Assembly: GCA_007123065.1 (NCBI GenBank)
Contig: SKSI01000019.1
Coordinates: 1 to 10,433, forward strand
Direction of reading: 5' to 3'
From: Bacteroidales bacterium
Lineage (GTDB): Bacteria; Bacteroidota; Bacteroidia; Bacteroidales; UBA7960
DNA length: 10,433 nucleotides
The translations under genes and the position numbers were made by a program. The notes under the pieces were generated by a model. It saw only the letters and a list, made by a program, of their open reading frames with translations, was not told the origin of the DNA and did not search any database. Below, piece by piece: positions 1 to 5,672 of the stretch. Every line of letters begins with the position of its first letter. The stretch's first letter is position 1.

Positions 1-1
1 A

Positions 2-109
2 TTCATTGACCAGATCGGTTTGAAAGAACACCTTTCCCAAACACGCTCGAACGGCCTGGTGAATATGATCAAACAAATGAAGTTGTACGCGCTGGCGATT
101 AAAGGTTAA
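2..109 (+). CDS. sufE: SufE family Fe-S assembly protein, C-terminal end (partial)
   Basis: Only the last 35 residues are inside the window; the gene enters from the left edge. The visible residues include IGLKEHLSQTRSNGLVNM, which matches the conserved C-terminal signature of SufE (GL..hLS.tRsNGL..M). SufE accepts persulfide sulfur from the cysteine desulfurase SufS and passes it to the SufBCD scaffold in the cytoplasm. The catalytic cysteine of the family lies upstream and cannot be seen. The stop codon TAA (107-109) is the second half of the first GGTTAA unit of a tandem array, so the array starts inside the coding sequence and every later unit repeats the in-frame stop. The following gene, sufT, also belongs to Fe-S assembly, which supports the call. 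The family assignment is fairly certain; the full-length state is unknown. Confidence 0.85.
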   Translation, partial: FIDQIGLKEHLSQTRSNGLVNMIKQMKLYALAIKG

Positions 110-175
110 GGTTAAGGTTAAGGTTAAGATTAAGATTAAGATTAAGGTTAAGGTTAAGGTTAAGGTTAAGGTTAA
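104..175 (+). repeat. Tandem hexanucleotide array, 12 units of GGTTAA/GATTAA
   Basis: There are twelve contiguous 6-base units with no indels: four GGTTAA, three GATTAA, then five GGTTAA. The first unit contains the last sense codon and stop of sufE. The sequence continues as GGCTGA, GCGTAA and GCGAAG (176-193), which look like decayed units in the same phase, and GATTAA GATTGA recurs at 215-226. The reading frame shared with sufE is closed in every unit by TAA. The pattern is that of a slippage-prone microsatellite whose block of variant units was probably copied as a group. Confidence 0.97.
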
Positions 176-191
176 GGCTGAGCGTAAGCGA

Positions 192-218
192 AGTCCCGAG
201 AGTTTACGATTCGGGATT
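192..218 (+). repeat. Inverted repeat (hairpin) after the hexamer array
   Basis: AGTCCCGA (192-199) can pair with TCGGGATT (211-218) over 8 positions, one of them a G-T wobble, around an 11-base loop. There is no T tract after the right arm, so it is not a standard intrinsic terminator. It may still protect or end the sufE transcript, or belong to a dispersed intergenic repeat together with the next hairpin. Confidence 0.5.
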
Positions 219-243
219 AAGATTGAGGATATTTTTCCAGCAG

Positions 244-263
244 GCACAGGGCTTGACCTGTGC
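244..263 (+). repeat. Short perfect inverted repeat, 7-bp stem
   Basis: GCACAGG (244-250) and CCTGTGC (257-263) are perfect complements around the 6-base loop GCTTGA. No T run follows. It lies between the sufE stop and the sufT start, 11 bases before the octamer array. A REP-like dispersed hairpin is a reasonable guess; the window holds only one copy. Confidence 0.55.
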
Positions 264-273
264 ACCTAAATTT

Positions 274-329
274 GGTGATTGGGTGAATGGTTAATTTGTT
301 GAATGGGTGAATGGTTGATTGGATGAATG
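274..329 (+). repeat. Tandem octanucleotide array, 7 units, consensus GKTGAWTG
   Basis: Seven contiguous 8-base units can be laid out without gaps: ggtgattg, ggtgaatg, gttaattt, gttgaatg, ggtgaatg, gttgattg, gatgaatg. The third unit is the most divergent. The array ends 26 bases before the preferred sufT start. It contains ATG triplets, one of which (311-313) is in frame with sufT and makes the gene look 15 codons longer than it probably is. It is distinct in period and sequence from the GGTTAA array 100 bases upstream. Confidence 0.9.
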
Positions 330-355
330 GGCTGTTTGCCTGCAAATACAATGAT

Positions 356-664
356 ATGATTAATATAACTGAAGAACAGGTAATCGACGCGCTTAAAACC
401 GTTTTTGACCCGGATATTCCGGTAAATGTCTATGACCTGGGTTTGATTTACGGCATTGAGATCGGGGATAACAATGGTGTTAAAATTACCATGACATTGA
501 CAAACCCCAATTGTCCGGTGGCCGATGACCTGATCAAACAGGTGAAAGAAGCTGCGGAGGGGGTTGCGGATGTAAACAAAGCAGAAGTCACCCTTGTTTT
601 TGATCCACCCTGGACAAAGGACAACATGTCGGATGCTGCCATGCTTGAACTGGGACTGCTTTAA
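356..664 (+). CDS. sufT: SufT / DUF59 (MIP18-family) Fe-S assembly factor
   Basis: This 102-residue cytoplasmic protein is a DUF59 (MIP18/PaaD-like) family member, a group involved in maturing Fe-S proteins. Visible family features are the N-terminal ITEEQVIDALKTVFDPDIPV, then NVYDLGLIYGIEI, the segment TLTNPNCPVAD with its conserved cysteine, and the C-terminal DPPWTKDNMSDAAMLELGLL. The reading frame is open from an ATG at 311, but those 15 extra codons lie partly in the octamer repeat and have no family resemblance. I therefore start at ATG 356, which gives the usual MINITEEQ beginning; no Shine-Dalgarno sequence decides it. The gene follows sufE, as expected for a suf operon in Bacteroidota. 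Whether the repeat-filled 246-base gap carries its own promoter cannot be told. Confidence 0.92.
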   Translation: MINITEEQVIDALKTVFDPDIPVNVYDLGLIYGIEIGDNNGVKITMTLTNPNCPVADDLIKQVKEAAEGVADVNKAEVTLVFDPPWTKDNMSDAAMLELGLL

Positions 665-720
665 ACACACAGATCCTCCGACAAATCAGTCACCGGCTTT
701 TCTTCTAAAAAAAAATATTT

Positions 721-749
721 TTTACGTACCAAAAAAGATTGTATTTTTG
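721..749 (+). promoter_or_regulatory. Candidate promoter of gcvH (Bacteroidota type)
   Basis: TATTTTTG at 742-749 is an exact match to the Bacteroidota -7 box TAnnTTTG. TTTA at 721-724, 17 bases upstream, is a 3-of-4 match to the -33 TTTG element. Transcription would begin near 755, giving a leader of about 40 bases before gcvH at 795. The -7 box lies inside the palindrome at 724-761. The call is based on motif and position only. Confidence 0.55.
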
Positions 750-761
750 GCCGCAGTACGT
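724..761. promoter_or_regulatory. Two-part palindrome enclosing the gcvH -7 box (operator or hairpin)
   Basis: The outer arms ACGTA (724-728) and TACGT (757-761) and the inner arms CCAAAAA (729-735) and TTTTTGG (744-750) are nested and complementary. An 8-base loop and one 6-base bulge (751-756) separate them. The right inner arm shares bases with the -7 box. It could be an operator on DNA or a transcript hairpin marking the end of the suf transcript. It lacks a following T tract on the + strand, so it is not a convincing terminator. Confidence 0.4.
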
Positions 762-794
762 GAAAACAAATTCCTTTAATTAAAATTATTTGAG

Positions 795-1175
795 ATGAAC
801 ATTCCTGATAACTTAAAGTACACGAAAGACCACGAATGGGTAAAAATTGAAGGCGACACGGTCACAATCGGAATTACCGATTTTGCTCAGCACGAGCTTG
901 GCGACATTGTTTTTGTTGAAGTGGATACAGAAGGCGAAACGCTTGACAAGGAGGAAACATTTGGCACCATTGAAGCCGTTAAAACCGTCTCCGATCTGTT
1001 TATGCCCGTCGGCGGTGAAATTCTTGAGTTTAACGAAGAGCTTGAAGCAACGCCTGACATCATCAACAAAGATCCTTATGGTGAAGGATGGATCATTAAG
1101 GTCAAGATATCAGATGCTGCAGAAACGGATGACCTTTTAACGTCCAACGAATACAAAGATCTGATTGACGGATAA
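795..1175 (+). CDS. gcvH: Glycine cleavage system H protein
   Basis: The 126-residue product matches the usual length of GcvH. This soluble lipoyl carrier shuttles the aminomethyl intermediate between the P, T and L proteins of glycine cleavage. The start reads YTKDHEWVKIEGDTVTIGIT, the typical H-protein opening. The lipoyl site lies in ETFGTIEAVKTVSDL, with Lys63 as the modified residue, and PVGGEILEFNEEL follows as in other family members. The end, NKDPYGEGWIIKVKI, is also canonical. All key residues are present. The gene has a candidate promoter of its own and is followed after 27 bases by a vanZ-like gene, so the two are probably cotranscribed. The other glycine cleavage genes are not in the window, which is common because gcvH is often unlinked from gcvP and gcvT in this phylum. 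Confidence 0.97.
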   Translation: MNIPDNLKYTKDHEWVKIEGDTVTIGITDFAQHELGDIVFVEVDTEGETLDKEETFGTIEAVKTVSDLFMPVGGEILEFNEELEATPDIINKDPYGEGWIIKVKISDAAETDDLLTSNEYKDLIDG

Positions 1176-1202
1176 CATCCATTCATAATTTAAACGAGTC
1201 AC

Positions 1203-1607
1203 GTGATTCGGTCATTGCGTCATTTCATCCCTGCACTTTTATGGGCATTGGTTATCTTTGTGATCGTCAGTGTCCCGGCAAGCAGCATTCCATCAACAGG
1301 CAGGCTGAACATTCCGCATATTGACAAAATTGTTCATTTTTTCATTTTTTTCGTGCTGGGGGCATTAACAATCCGGGGCTTCCAGAAAAGGAAGTATTCA
1401 GGATCAAAGGGGGTTGCGATCAGCCTGGCAATTTGCATCCTTTACGGGATGGGTACGGAGTATTTGCAATACTGTTGCCTGGATGACCGCCACGGCAATC
1501 TGGCTGATGTTGCAGCAAACAGTTTTGGAACAGTTTTTGGTGTATTACTGATGATGATATATTCAAGAAACACTGGGCGAGAAAAATATTCTCATTACGC
1601 GGATTGA
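1203..1607 (+). CDS. VanZ-family membrane protein
   Basis: This 134-residue integral membrane protein has hydrophobic segments at about residues 8-26, 44-57, 70-87 and 104-120. VanZ-like landmarks are DKIVHFFIFFVLG (41-53) and a GTEYLQ...R...DVAANSFG stretch (84-109), with Glu86, Gln89, Arg96, Asp102 and Asn106 in the usual order. VanZ is named for low-level teicoplanin resistance in an enterococcal cluster, but chromosomal homologues like this have no established role, and resistance should not be inferred here. The start is GTG at 1203: no in-frame ATG precedes the first membrane segment, and this start lies 27 bases after gcvH. A TTG at 1215 is a less likely alternative. The order gcvH-vanZ-tonB is, from memory, recurrent in Bacteroidota. 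Confidence 0.85.
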   Translation: MIRSLRHFIPALLWALVIFVIVSVPASSIPSTGRLNIPHIDKIVHFFIFFVLGALTIRGFQKRKYSGSKGVAISLAICILYGMGTEYLQYCCLDDRHGNLADVAANSFGTVFGVLLMMIYSRNTGREKYSHYAD

Positions 1608-1619
1608 CGGAATTAATCA

Positions 1620-1648
1620 TTTATTTTCAAAAATACTTTGTATATTAG
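1620..1648 (+). promoter_or_regulatory. Candidate promoter of the tonB-type gene
   Basis: TATATTAG at 1641-1648 matches seven of eight positions of TAnnTTTG if N is counted as a match. TTTA at 1620-1623 stands 17 bases upstream as a 3-of-4 match to the -33 TTTG. The leader to the start at 1716 would be about 60 bases. The 108-base gap after vanZ makes a separate promoter plausible. The call is weak to moderate. Confidence 0.42.
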
Positions 1649-1715
1649 CGCCATCTTTTGGAGAGGCAAACCCAAGAACCGATTGGCAAAAATAACCAAC
1701 CAGACAAAATAACAT

Positions 1716-2393
1716 ATGGAAGCTAAGAAAACACCAAAAGCAGACCTTGAAGGCAAAAAGCGCATCTTTTTGCAGATTGGTATTGCTCTGGCACTGGGAG
1801 CAGCCCTGGTTGCTTTTGAATGGAAGCAATACGAACGGGTTGAAATAGACCTTGGTGTCCTTGAGATCGATTTCATTGAAGAAGAGGACATACCGATCAC
1901 ACGCCAGGAGCAACCACCACCTCCTCCACCACCGGAACCTTCTCAGGAGCTTATCATTGTAGATGACGATGTAGAGCTTGAAGAAGAGTTTGTTATCGAT
2001 ATTGATGCAGACGTTTTTCAGGAGGTACAAGAGTTTACACCAATTGTTTTTGAGGAGGAAGAAGAAGTTGACGAACAGGTCATCTTTACTGTTGTAGAGG
2101 ACCAGCCGGAATTTCCCGGTGGCGAAGAGGCCAGACAAAGATTCCTGGAGCAAAACCTCAGGTATCCGCAAATGGCCCGTGAGGCGGGTATTCAGGGAAC
2201 CGTATTCGTGACCTTCGTTGTGGAGATTGATGGCAGTGTTACCGATGTTCGCATCTTACGCGGTATTGGTGGCGGTTGTGACGAAGAAGCCCTCAGGGTT
2301 GTCAGGATGATGCCACGCTGGGAGCCTGGCCGTCAAAGAGGCCAGCCCGTACGCGTACAATTTAACATGCCCATTCGCTTCAGACTAAACTAG
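1716..2393 (+). CDS. Energy transducer TonB-type protein with acidic linker
   Basis: The 225-residue product has the TonB layout: a basic cytoplasmic start (residues 1-16, Lys-rich), one membrane anchor (about 17-36), a periplasmic linker, and a C-terminal TonB domain (about 128-225). The C-terminal domain is clear: EDQPEFPGGEEA, NLRYPQMAREAGIQGTVFV, VTDVRILRGIGGGCDEEAL and the closing FNMPIRFRLN are typical of Bacteroidota TonB proteins. Such proteins carry proton-motive energy from ExbB/ExbD to outer-membrane receptors. The linker has a run of seven prolines (67-73), but the rest is dominated by Glu and Asp, including EEEEE at 113-117. That differs from the Pro/Lys-rich rods of classical TonB. 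No exbB, exbD or receptor gene is adjacent, so its partner is unknown. A strong terminator follows 23 bases after the stop. Confidence 0.9.
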   Translation: MEAKKTPKADLEGKKRIFLQIGIALALGAALVAFEWKQYERVEIDLGVLEIDFIEEEDIPITRQEQPPPPPPPEPSQELIIVDDDVELEEEFVIDIDADVFQEVQEFTPIVFEEEEEVDEQVIFTVVEDQPEFPGGEEARQRFLEQNLRYPQMAREAGIQGTVFVTFVVEIDGSVTDVRILRGIGGGCDEEALRVVRMMPRWEPGRQRGQPVRVQFNMPIRFRLN

Positions 2394-2416
2394 TTCTGAA
2401 GAGATCAGACATATTG

Positions 2417-2454
2417 AAAGAGGCCGTCTCATGCTTTTGATACGGCCTCTTTTT
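2417..2454. terminator. Intrinsic terminator shared by convergent tonB and recG
   Basis: AAAGAGGCCGT (2417-2427) pairs perfectly with ACGGCCTCTTT (2442-2452), an 11-bp GC-rich stem. A small extra TCA/TGA pairing sits within the 14-base loop, and a T tract (2450-2454) follows on the + strand. Read on the - strand, the stem begins directly after the recG stop (2453-2455), and its arm ends in CTCTTT, giving a shorter U run. It therefore terminates tonB strongly and probably recG too. Confidence 0.92.
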
Positions 2455-4567
2455 AACTGATCCGCCCCCAGTGCAACCGGTCGTGATACAACTCCTGAAG
2501 CCGTTGACGAACCACCCTGTTATCAGGTTTTTGCAAAGATGAATCGCCTTTCAGCAGATCAATGGCCCTGGCACGGGCATACTTCAAAATTGCCTCATCC
2601 TTTGTCAGGTCTGCGATCTTTAAGTCCAGAATACCGCTTTGCTGTGTTCCCTGGATGTCGCCAGGACCACGCAATTGCAGATCGGTTTCAGCGATCTGGA
2701 AACCGTCATTCGTGGAAACCATAACACCCAGACGTTTCCGGGCATCAGCACTCAGCTCATCCTTTGACATCAAGATGCAATATGACTGGTCTGCACCCCG
2801 GCCAACCCGGCCACGCAACTGATGCAGCTGCGACAAACCAAAGCGCTCAGCACTTTCAATCACCATTACAGAAGCATTGGGTACGTCGATGCCTACTTCA
2901 ATCACGGTGGTGGCAACCATAATCTGTGTCTGACCACTCACAAAACGTTGCATCTCCCAGTCCTTATCCGCCGGCTTCATCTTGCCGTGCACGATGCTTA
3001 CCGCATATTGCGGTGGAGGAAACTCTCTTACAATGCTTTCATAACCGTCGTTCAGGTCTTTGAGGTCCAGCTTCTCAGACTCCTTAATCAAGGGATACAC
3101 CACATAAACCTGCCTCCCCTTCGCAACCTGGTCTCTCATAAATCCAAAAACCTTTAACCGGTTCCTGTCATACTGATGAATCGTTTTGATCGGTTTTCTG
3201 CCGGGCGGCAATTCATCAATAACAGAAACATCCAGATCGCCATAAAGGGTCATGGCCAGCGTACGCGGAATGGGGGTGGCTGTCATTACAAGGACATGTG
3301 GAGGAGTGTCGCTTTTGGCCCATAAACGCGCCCGCTGTGCCACACCAAAGCGGTGCTGCTCGTCAATAACCACCATTCCCAGGCTTTCAAAGGCAACCAC
3401 ATCTTCAATCAGGGCGTGTGTGCCGATAACGATATGGATGCTGCCTTCCTTTAGGCCTGATAATATCGTTTTTCGCTCAGATTGTTTGGTGGAGCCCGTC
3501 AGCAATGCAACCTGAATGCCCGAATCGCTTAACATATTGCTGACAGATTCATAGTGCTGAAAAGCCAGAATCTCCGTGGGCGCCATCAAGCAGGCCTGAA
3601 ACCCGTTGTCAAGTGCAATCAGCATACTCATCACTGCAATGACCGTTTTTCCGCTTCCAACGTCACCCTGGAGCAGTCGATTCATTTGTTTACCCGACAG
3701 GGTATCGCTTCGGATCTCTTTCATCACCCGCTTTTGTGCACCGGTAAGTTCAAAAGAAAGCCGATTAAAGAAGAAGTTGTTAAAATGTTCGCCGACAACC
3801 GAAAAAACATAGCCTTCAGTTTTTTCGAGCCGTATCATCCTTTGTCGCAAAAGGTTCAGCTGGATGTAAAAGAGTTCCTCAAATTTCAGGCGGGCTTGCG
3901 CCTTCTGCAACGATTGGGCGTTGGTTGGAAAATGGATTTCTCGCAGGGCTGTTTCTCTTGATACAAGCTTCGATTGTTTCAGGATGCTTTCCGGCAATGT
4001 TTCATGAATATGTCTGCCGGCAAATTCAAGAAGTGTTTTCAACAGCTTTCCAATTCCTTTGCTGTCGAGACCCCTCGCACGCAACTTTTCTGTAGAGTTG
4101 TAAACTGGCTGCATGGCGGAGCTCTGGTTGATCGCTCCGGGCGTTACCGGTTCTATCTCGGGATGGGCAATATTATAAACCCTTCCAAACAGTGCAGGCT
4201 TTCCAAAAACAATATACTCAACACCCGGTTTGAACTTATCCTTCAGCCATTTGAAGCCCCGGAACCAGACCAGTTCAAGACTGCCTGTGGCATCACTTAA
4301 CGTGGCTGTCATCCGGGTAGTTCGCTGCTTGCCGTGAAGCTGAATGTCTGAAATCTTACCCCGGATTTGCACAAAAGGCATTTCGCCGGTAACTTCCCTT
4401 ATGGTATAAAACCTGCTTCGATCAATGTATCGGAACGGGAAAAAAAAGAGCAAGTCCTGAAAGTTGAAAATTTCAGCCTCAGCCCTCAACAGGTCAGCAC
4501 GTTTGGGGCCCACTCCCTTAAGGAACTCAATGGGTGTATCAAGAAATCCGCTCCGTACAGCTGCCAT
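2453..4567 (-). CDS. recG: ATP-dependent DNA helicase RecG
   Basis: The 704-residue protein is close to the family length (about 690-700). RecG remodels stalled replication forks and recombination intermediates on DNA. The N-terminal wedge region has GVGPKRADLL (18-27) and an OB-fold around 64-130. The superfamily 2 helicase core shows LLQGDVGSGKT (Walker A, 298-308), APTEILAFQH (329-338), IDEQHRFG (DEQH box, 401-408), TATPIPRT (429-436), TTVIEVGIDVPNA (553-565) and QLRGRVGR (583-590). The RecG C-terminal segment DLQLRGPGDIQGTQQSG (629-645) is also present. The ATG at 4567 gives the normal N-terminus. The gene stands alone on its strand, divergent from the reductase gene and convergent with tonB. 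Nothing in it looks damaged. Confidence 0.98.
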   Translation of the reverse strand: MAAVRSGFLDTPIEFLKGVGPKRADLLRAEAEIFNFQDLLFFFPFRYIDRSRFYTIREVTGEMPFVQIRGKISDIQLHGKQRTTRMTATLSDATGSLELVWFRGFKWLKDKFKPGVEYIVFGKPALFGRVYNIAHPEIEPVTPGAINQSSAMQPVYNSTEKLRARGLDSKGIGKLLKTLLEFAGRHIHETLPESILKQSKLVSRETALREIHFPTNAQSLQKAQARLKFEELFYIQLNLLRQRMIRLEKTEGYVFSVVGEHFNNFFFNRLSFELTGAQKRVMKEIRSDTLSGKQMNRLLQGDVGSGKTVIAVMSMLIALDNGFQACLMAPTEILAFQHYESVSNMLSDSGIQVALLTGSTKQSERKTILSGLKEGSIHIVIGTHALIEDVVAFESLGMVVIDEQHRFGVAQRARLWAKSDTPPHVLVMTATPIPRTLAMTLYGDLDVSVIDELPPGRKPIKTIHQYDRNRLKVFGFMRDQVAKGRQVYVVYPLIKESEKLDLKDLNDGYESIVREFPPPQYAVSIVHGKMKPADKDWEMQRFVSGQTQIMVATTVIEVGIDVPNASVMVIESAERFGLSQLHQLRGRVGRGADQSYCILMSKDELSADARKRLGVMVSTNDGFQIAETDLQLRGPGDIQGTQQSGILDLKIADLTKDEAILKYARARAIDLLKGDSSLQKPDNRVVRQRLQELYHDRLHWGRIS

Positions 4568-4622
4568 GATTTAAAATTTCAATTTAATTATCAAAAACAA
4601 AGTATAAAAATAATGGAAAAAA

Positions 4623-4653
4623 TGTGTAAGTGTTGGTATATTTAATAGATTTG
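4623..4653 (+). promoter_or_regulatory. Candidate promoter in the recG/reductase divergent gap
   Basis: TAGATTTG at 4646-4653 is an exact TAnnTTTG match, with TGTG (4623-4626) 19 bases upstream as a 3-of-4 match to TTTG. A start near 4660 would leave a leader of about 40 bases before 4701. The 133-base gap is AT-rich. For recG on the opposite strand I see only the near-match TATACTTTG, with off-consensus spacing, at about 4596-4604. Confidence 0.5.
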
Positions 4654-4700
4654 TCGAATTAGAAACAATAATAATTCTGCCTCTGAAAAATACTAAGCCT

Positions 4701-5639
4701 ATGAAAATACTGGTTTTCGGAGCCGGTGTTGTTGGCACCATTTATGCCTGGCAGCTCCACGAGGCCGGCGCTGACGTAAGCCTGCTGGTTCGGCAAAAAC
4801 GCCTTGTCCGCTATAGCCACTCGGGCGTTCCCATTTCTTTTACCGACATGCGCAGCGGGAAAAAATCTATCGGACAAGCTGTTTTCAGGCCACAAACTAT
4901 TGACAGAATAGACCCTGCCAAACCTTACGACCTGATCATCGTTTGTGTCAGAAACAATCAGCTCCCTGAAGCAATTCAATATATTGCAAAACAAGCACCC
5001 AAAAGCCATTTGTTGATTATGGGCAATCTATGGGATGCAGACAGGTTTATCCGCAAGTTTTTACCTCCCGAGCGCTTTTCACTCGGGTTTCCAGGACTTG
5101 TTTTCGGAAAAAACACAGACAATGGCATCCAATGCTTCCTGTTCCGAAAAGAGGCTACGATGCTTGGTGATCCACACCGGCAAAACAACCCGGAGCTGCG
5201 TAAAATCGCTGAAGTACTTGAACTTGCTGGAATGCATCCCAGGGTAATCCGTAATATGACTGACCGACTGGCTGGTCGCTTCCTGCAATCAGCCATACTT
5301 CCTGCGTTGATCAGTAAAGCAGGGAATGCCGTCCTCTTTGGCGACAACAAGCTTCTTATTAAACAATACATCATGGCACTGAAAGAGGGCCAGAAAGTTT
5401 ACCGCAGGAAAGGCAAGATTAAGTTTTTCCCATTCAACCTGTTTTTTCTTCCGGGTTTTCTGATACCGTTTTTCCTGCGCCGCACCTTTACAACAGAACA
5501 ACTGGCGGCATGGGACACACAGCAAAAGCATGCCACGGAAGAAAAAAAACAACTATACTATCACGTTCTGAACGCCGGAAAAAGGCAGAAAAAACCAATG
5601 CCATACTGGGCATCTTTTGAGAAGTACATGGATTTTTAG
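4701..5639 (+). CDS. ApbA/PanE-superfamily reductase, active site degenerate
   Basis: The 312-residue product starts with a classical Rossmann dinucleotide fold, MKILVFGAGVVGTIYA, with the GxGxxG glycines at 7, 9 and 12. PYDLIIVCVRNNQLPEA (75-91) follows, a typical ApbA/PanE stretch, and LGFPGLVFGK (128-137) is also found in the atypical 'ketopantoate reductase family' proteins. Authentic ketopantoate reductase reduces 2-dehydropantoate with NADPH in pantothenate synthesis and uses a lysine in a W..K...N context. Here the matching region, NMTDRLAGRFLQSAILPALI (185-204), has no lysine or tryptophan. A hydrophobic segment (about 242-259, with FFPFNLFFLPGFLIPFFL) is also unusual for the soluble enzyme and may be membrane-associated. 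I would call it a family member of unknown substrate, not PanE. The start is ATG 4701 downstream of an exact -7 box. The barrel gene follows after 33 bases. Confidence 0.8.
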   Translation: MKILVFGAGVVGTIYAWQLHEAGADVSLLVRQKRLVRYSHSGVPISFTDMRSGKKSIGQAVFRPQTIDRIDPAKPYDLIIVCVRNNQLPEAIQYIAKQAPKSHLLIMGNLWDADRFIRKFLPPERFSLGFPGLVFGKNTDNGIQCFLFRKEATMLGDPHRQNNPELRKIAEVLELAGMHPRVIRNMTDRLAGRFLQSAILPALISKAGNAVLFGDNKLLIKQYIMALKEGQKVYRRKGKIKFFPFNLFFLPGFLIPFFLRRTFTTEQLAAWDTQQKHATEEKKQLYYHVLNAGKRQKKPMPYWASFEKYMDF

Positions 5640-5672
5640 TACTTTTAAGGGTCTCTACAATAAAATCGCATT

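Noticed and set aside
104..175. Telomere-like repeat
   Set aside because: GGTTAA arrays look superficially like eukaryotic telomeric repeats, but the array is internal, lies between bacterial suf genes and contains GATTAA variants. A slippage microsatellite explains it.
266..670. 134-codon open frame on the - strand over sufT
   Set aside because: It is entirely antisense to the well-supported sufT, and its C-terminal NHSP-type repetition is just the octamer array translated backwards.
1203..1607. Glycopeptide resistance gene
   Set aside because: VanZ homology alone does not imply resistance: no vanHAX or regulator genes are present, and such chromosomal homologues are widespread.
1617..2171. 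184-codon open frame on the - strand over the tonB-type gene
   Set aside because: Its composition mirrors the acidic and proline codons of the real gene on the other strand, and it has no recognisable domain.
3554..3961. 135-codon open frame on the + strand inside recG
   Set aside because: It is antisense to an intact recG with all helicase motifs; no family resemblance or start context supports it.
4733..4747. Sigma-54 (-24/-12) promoter-like sequence TGGCAC-N5-ATGC
   Set aside because: It lies inside the reductase coding sequence after its start, the -12 part is imperfect, and no activator site or downstream start fits it, although rpoN is nearby.
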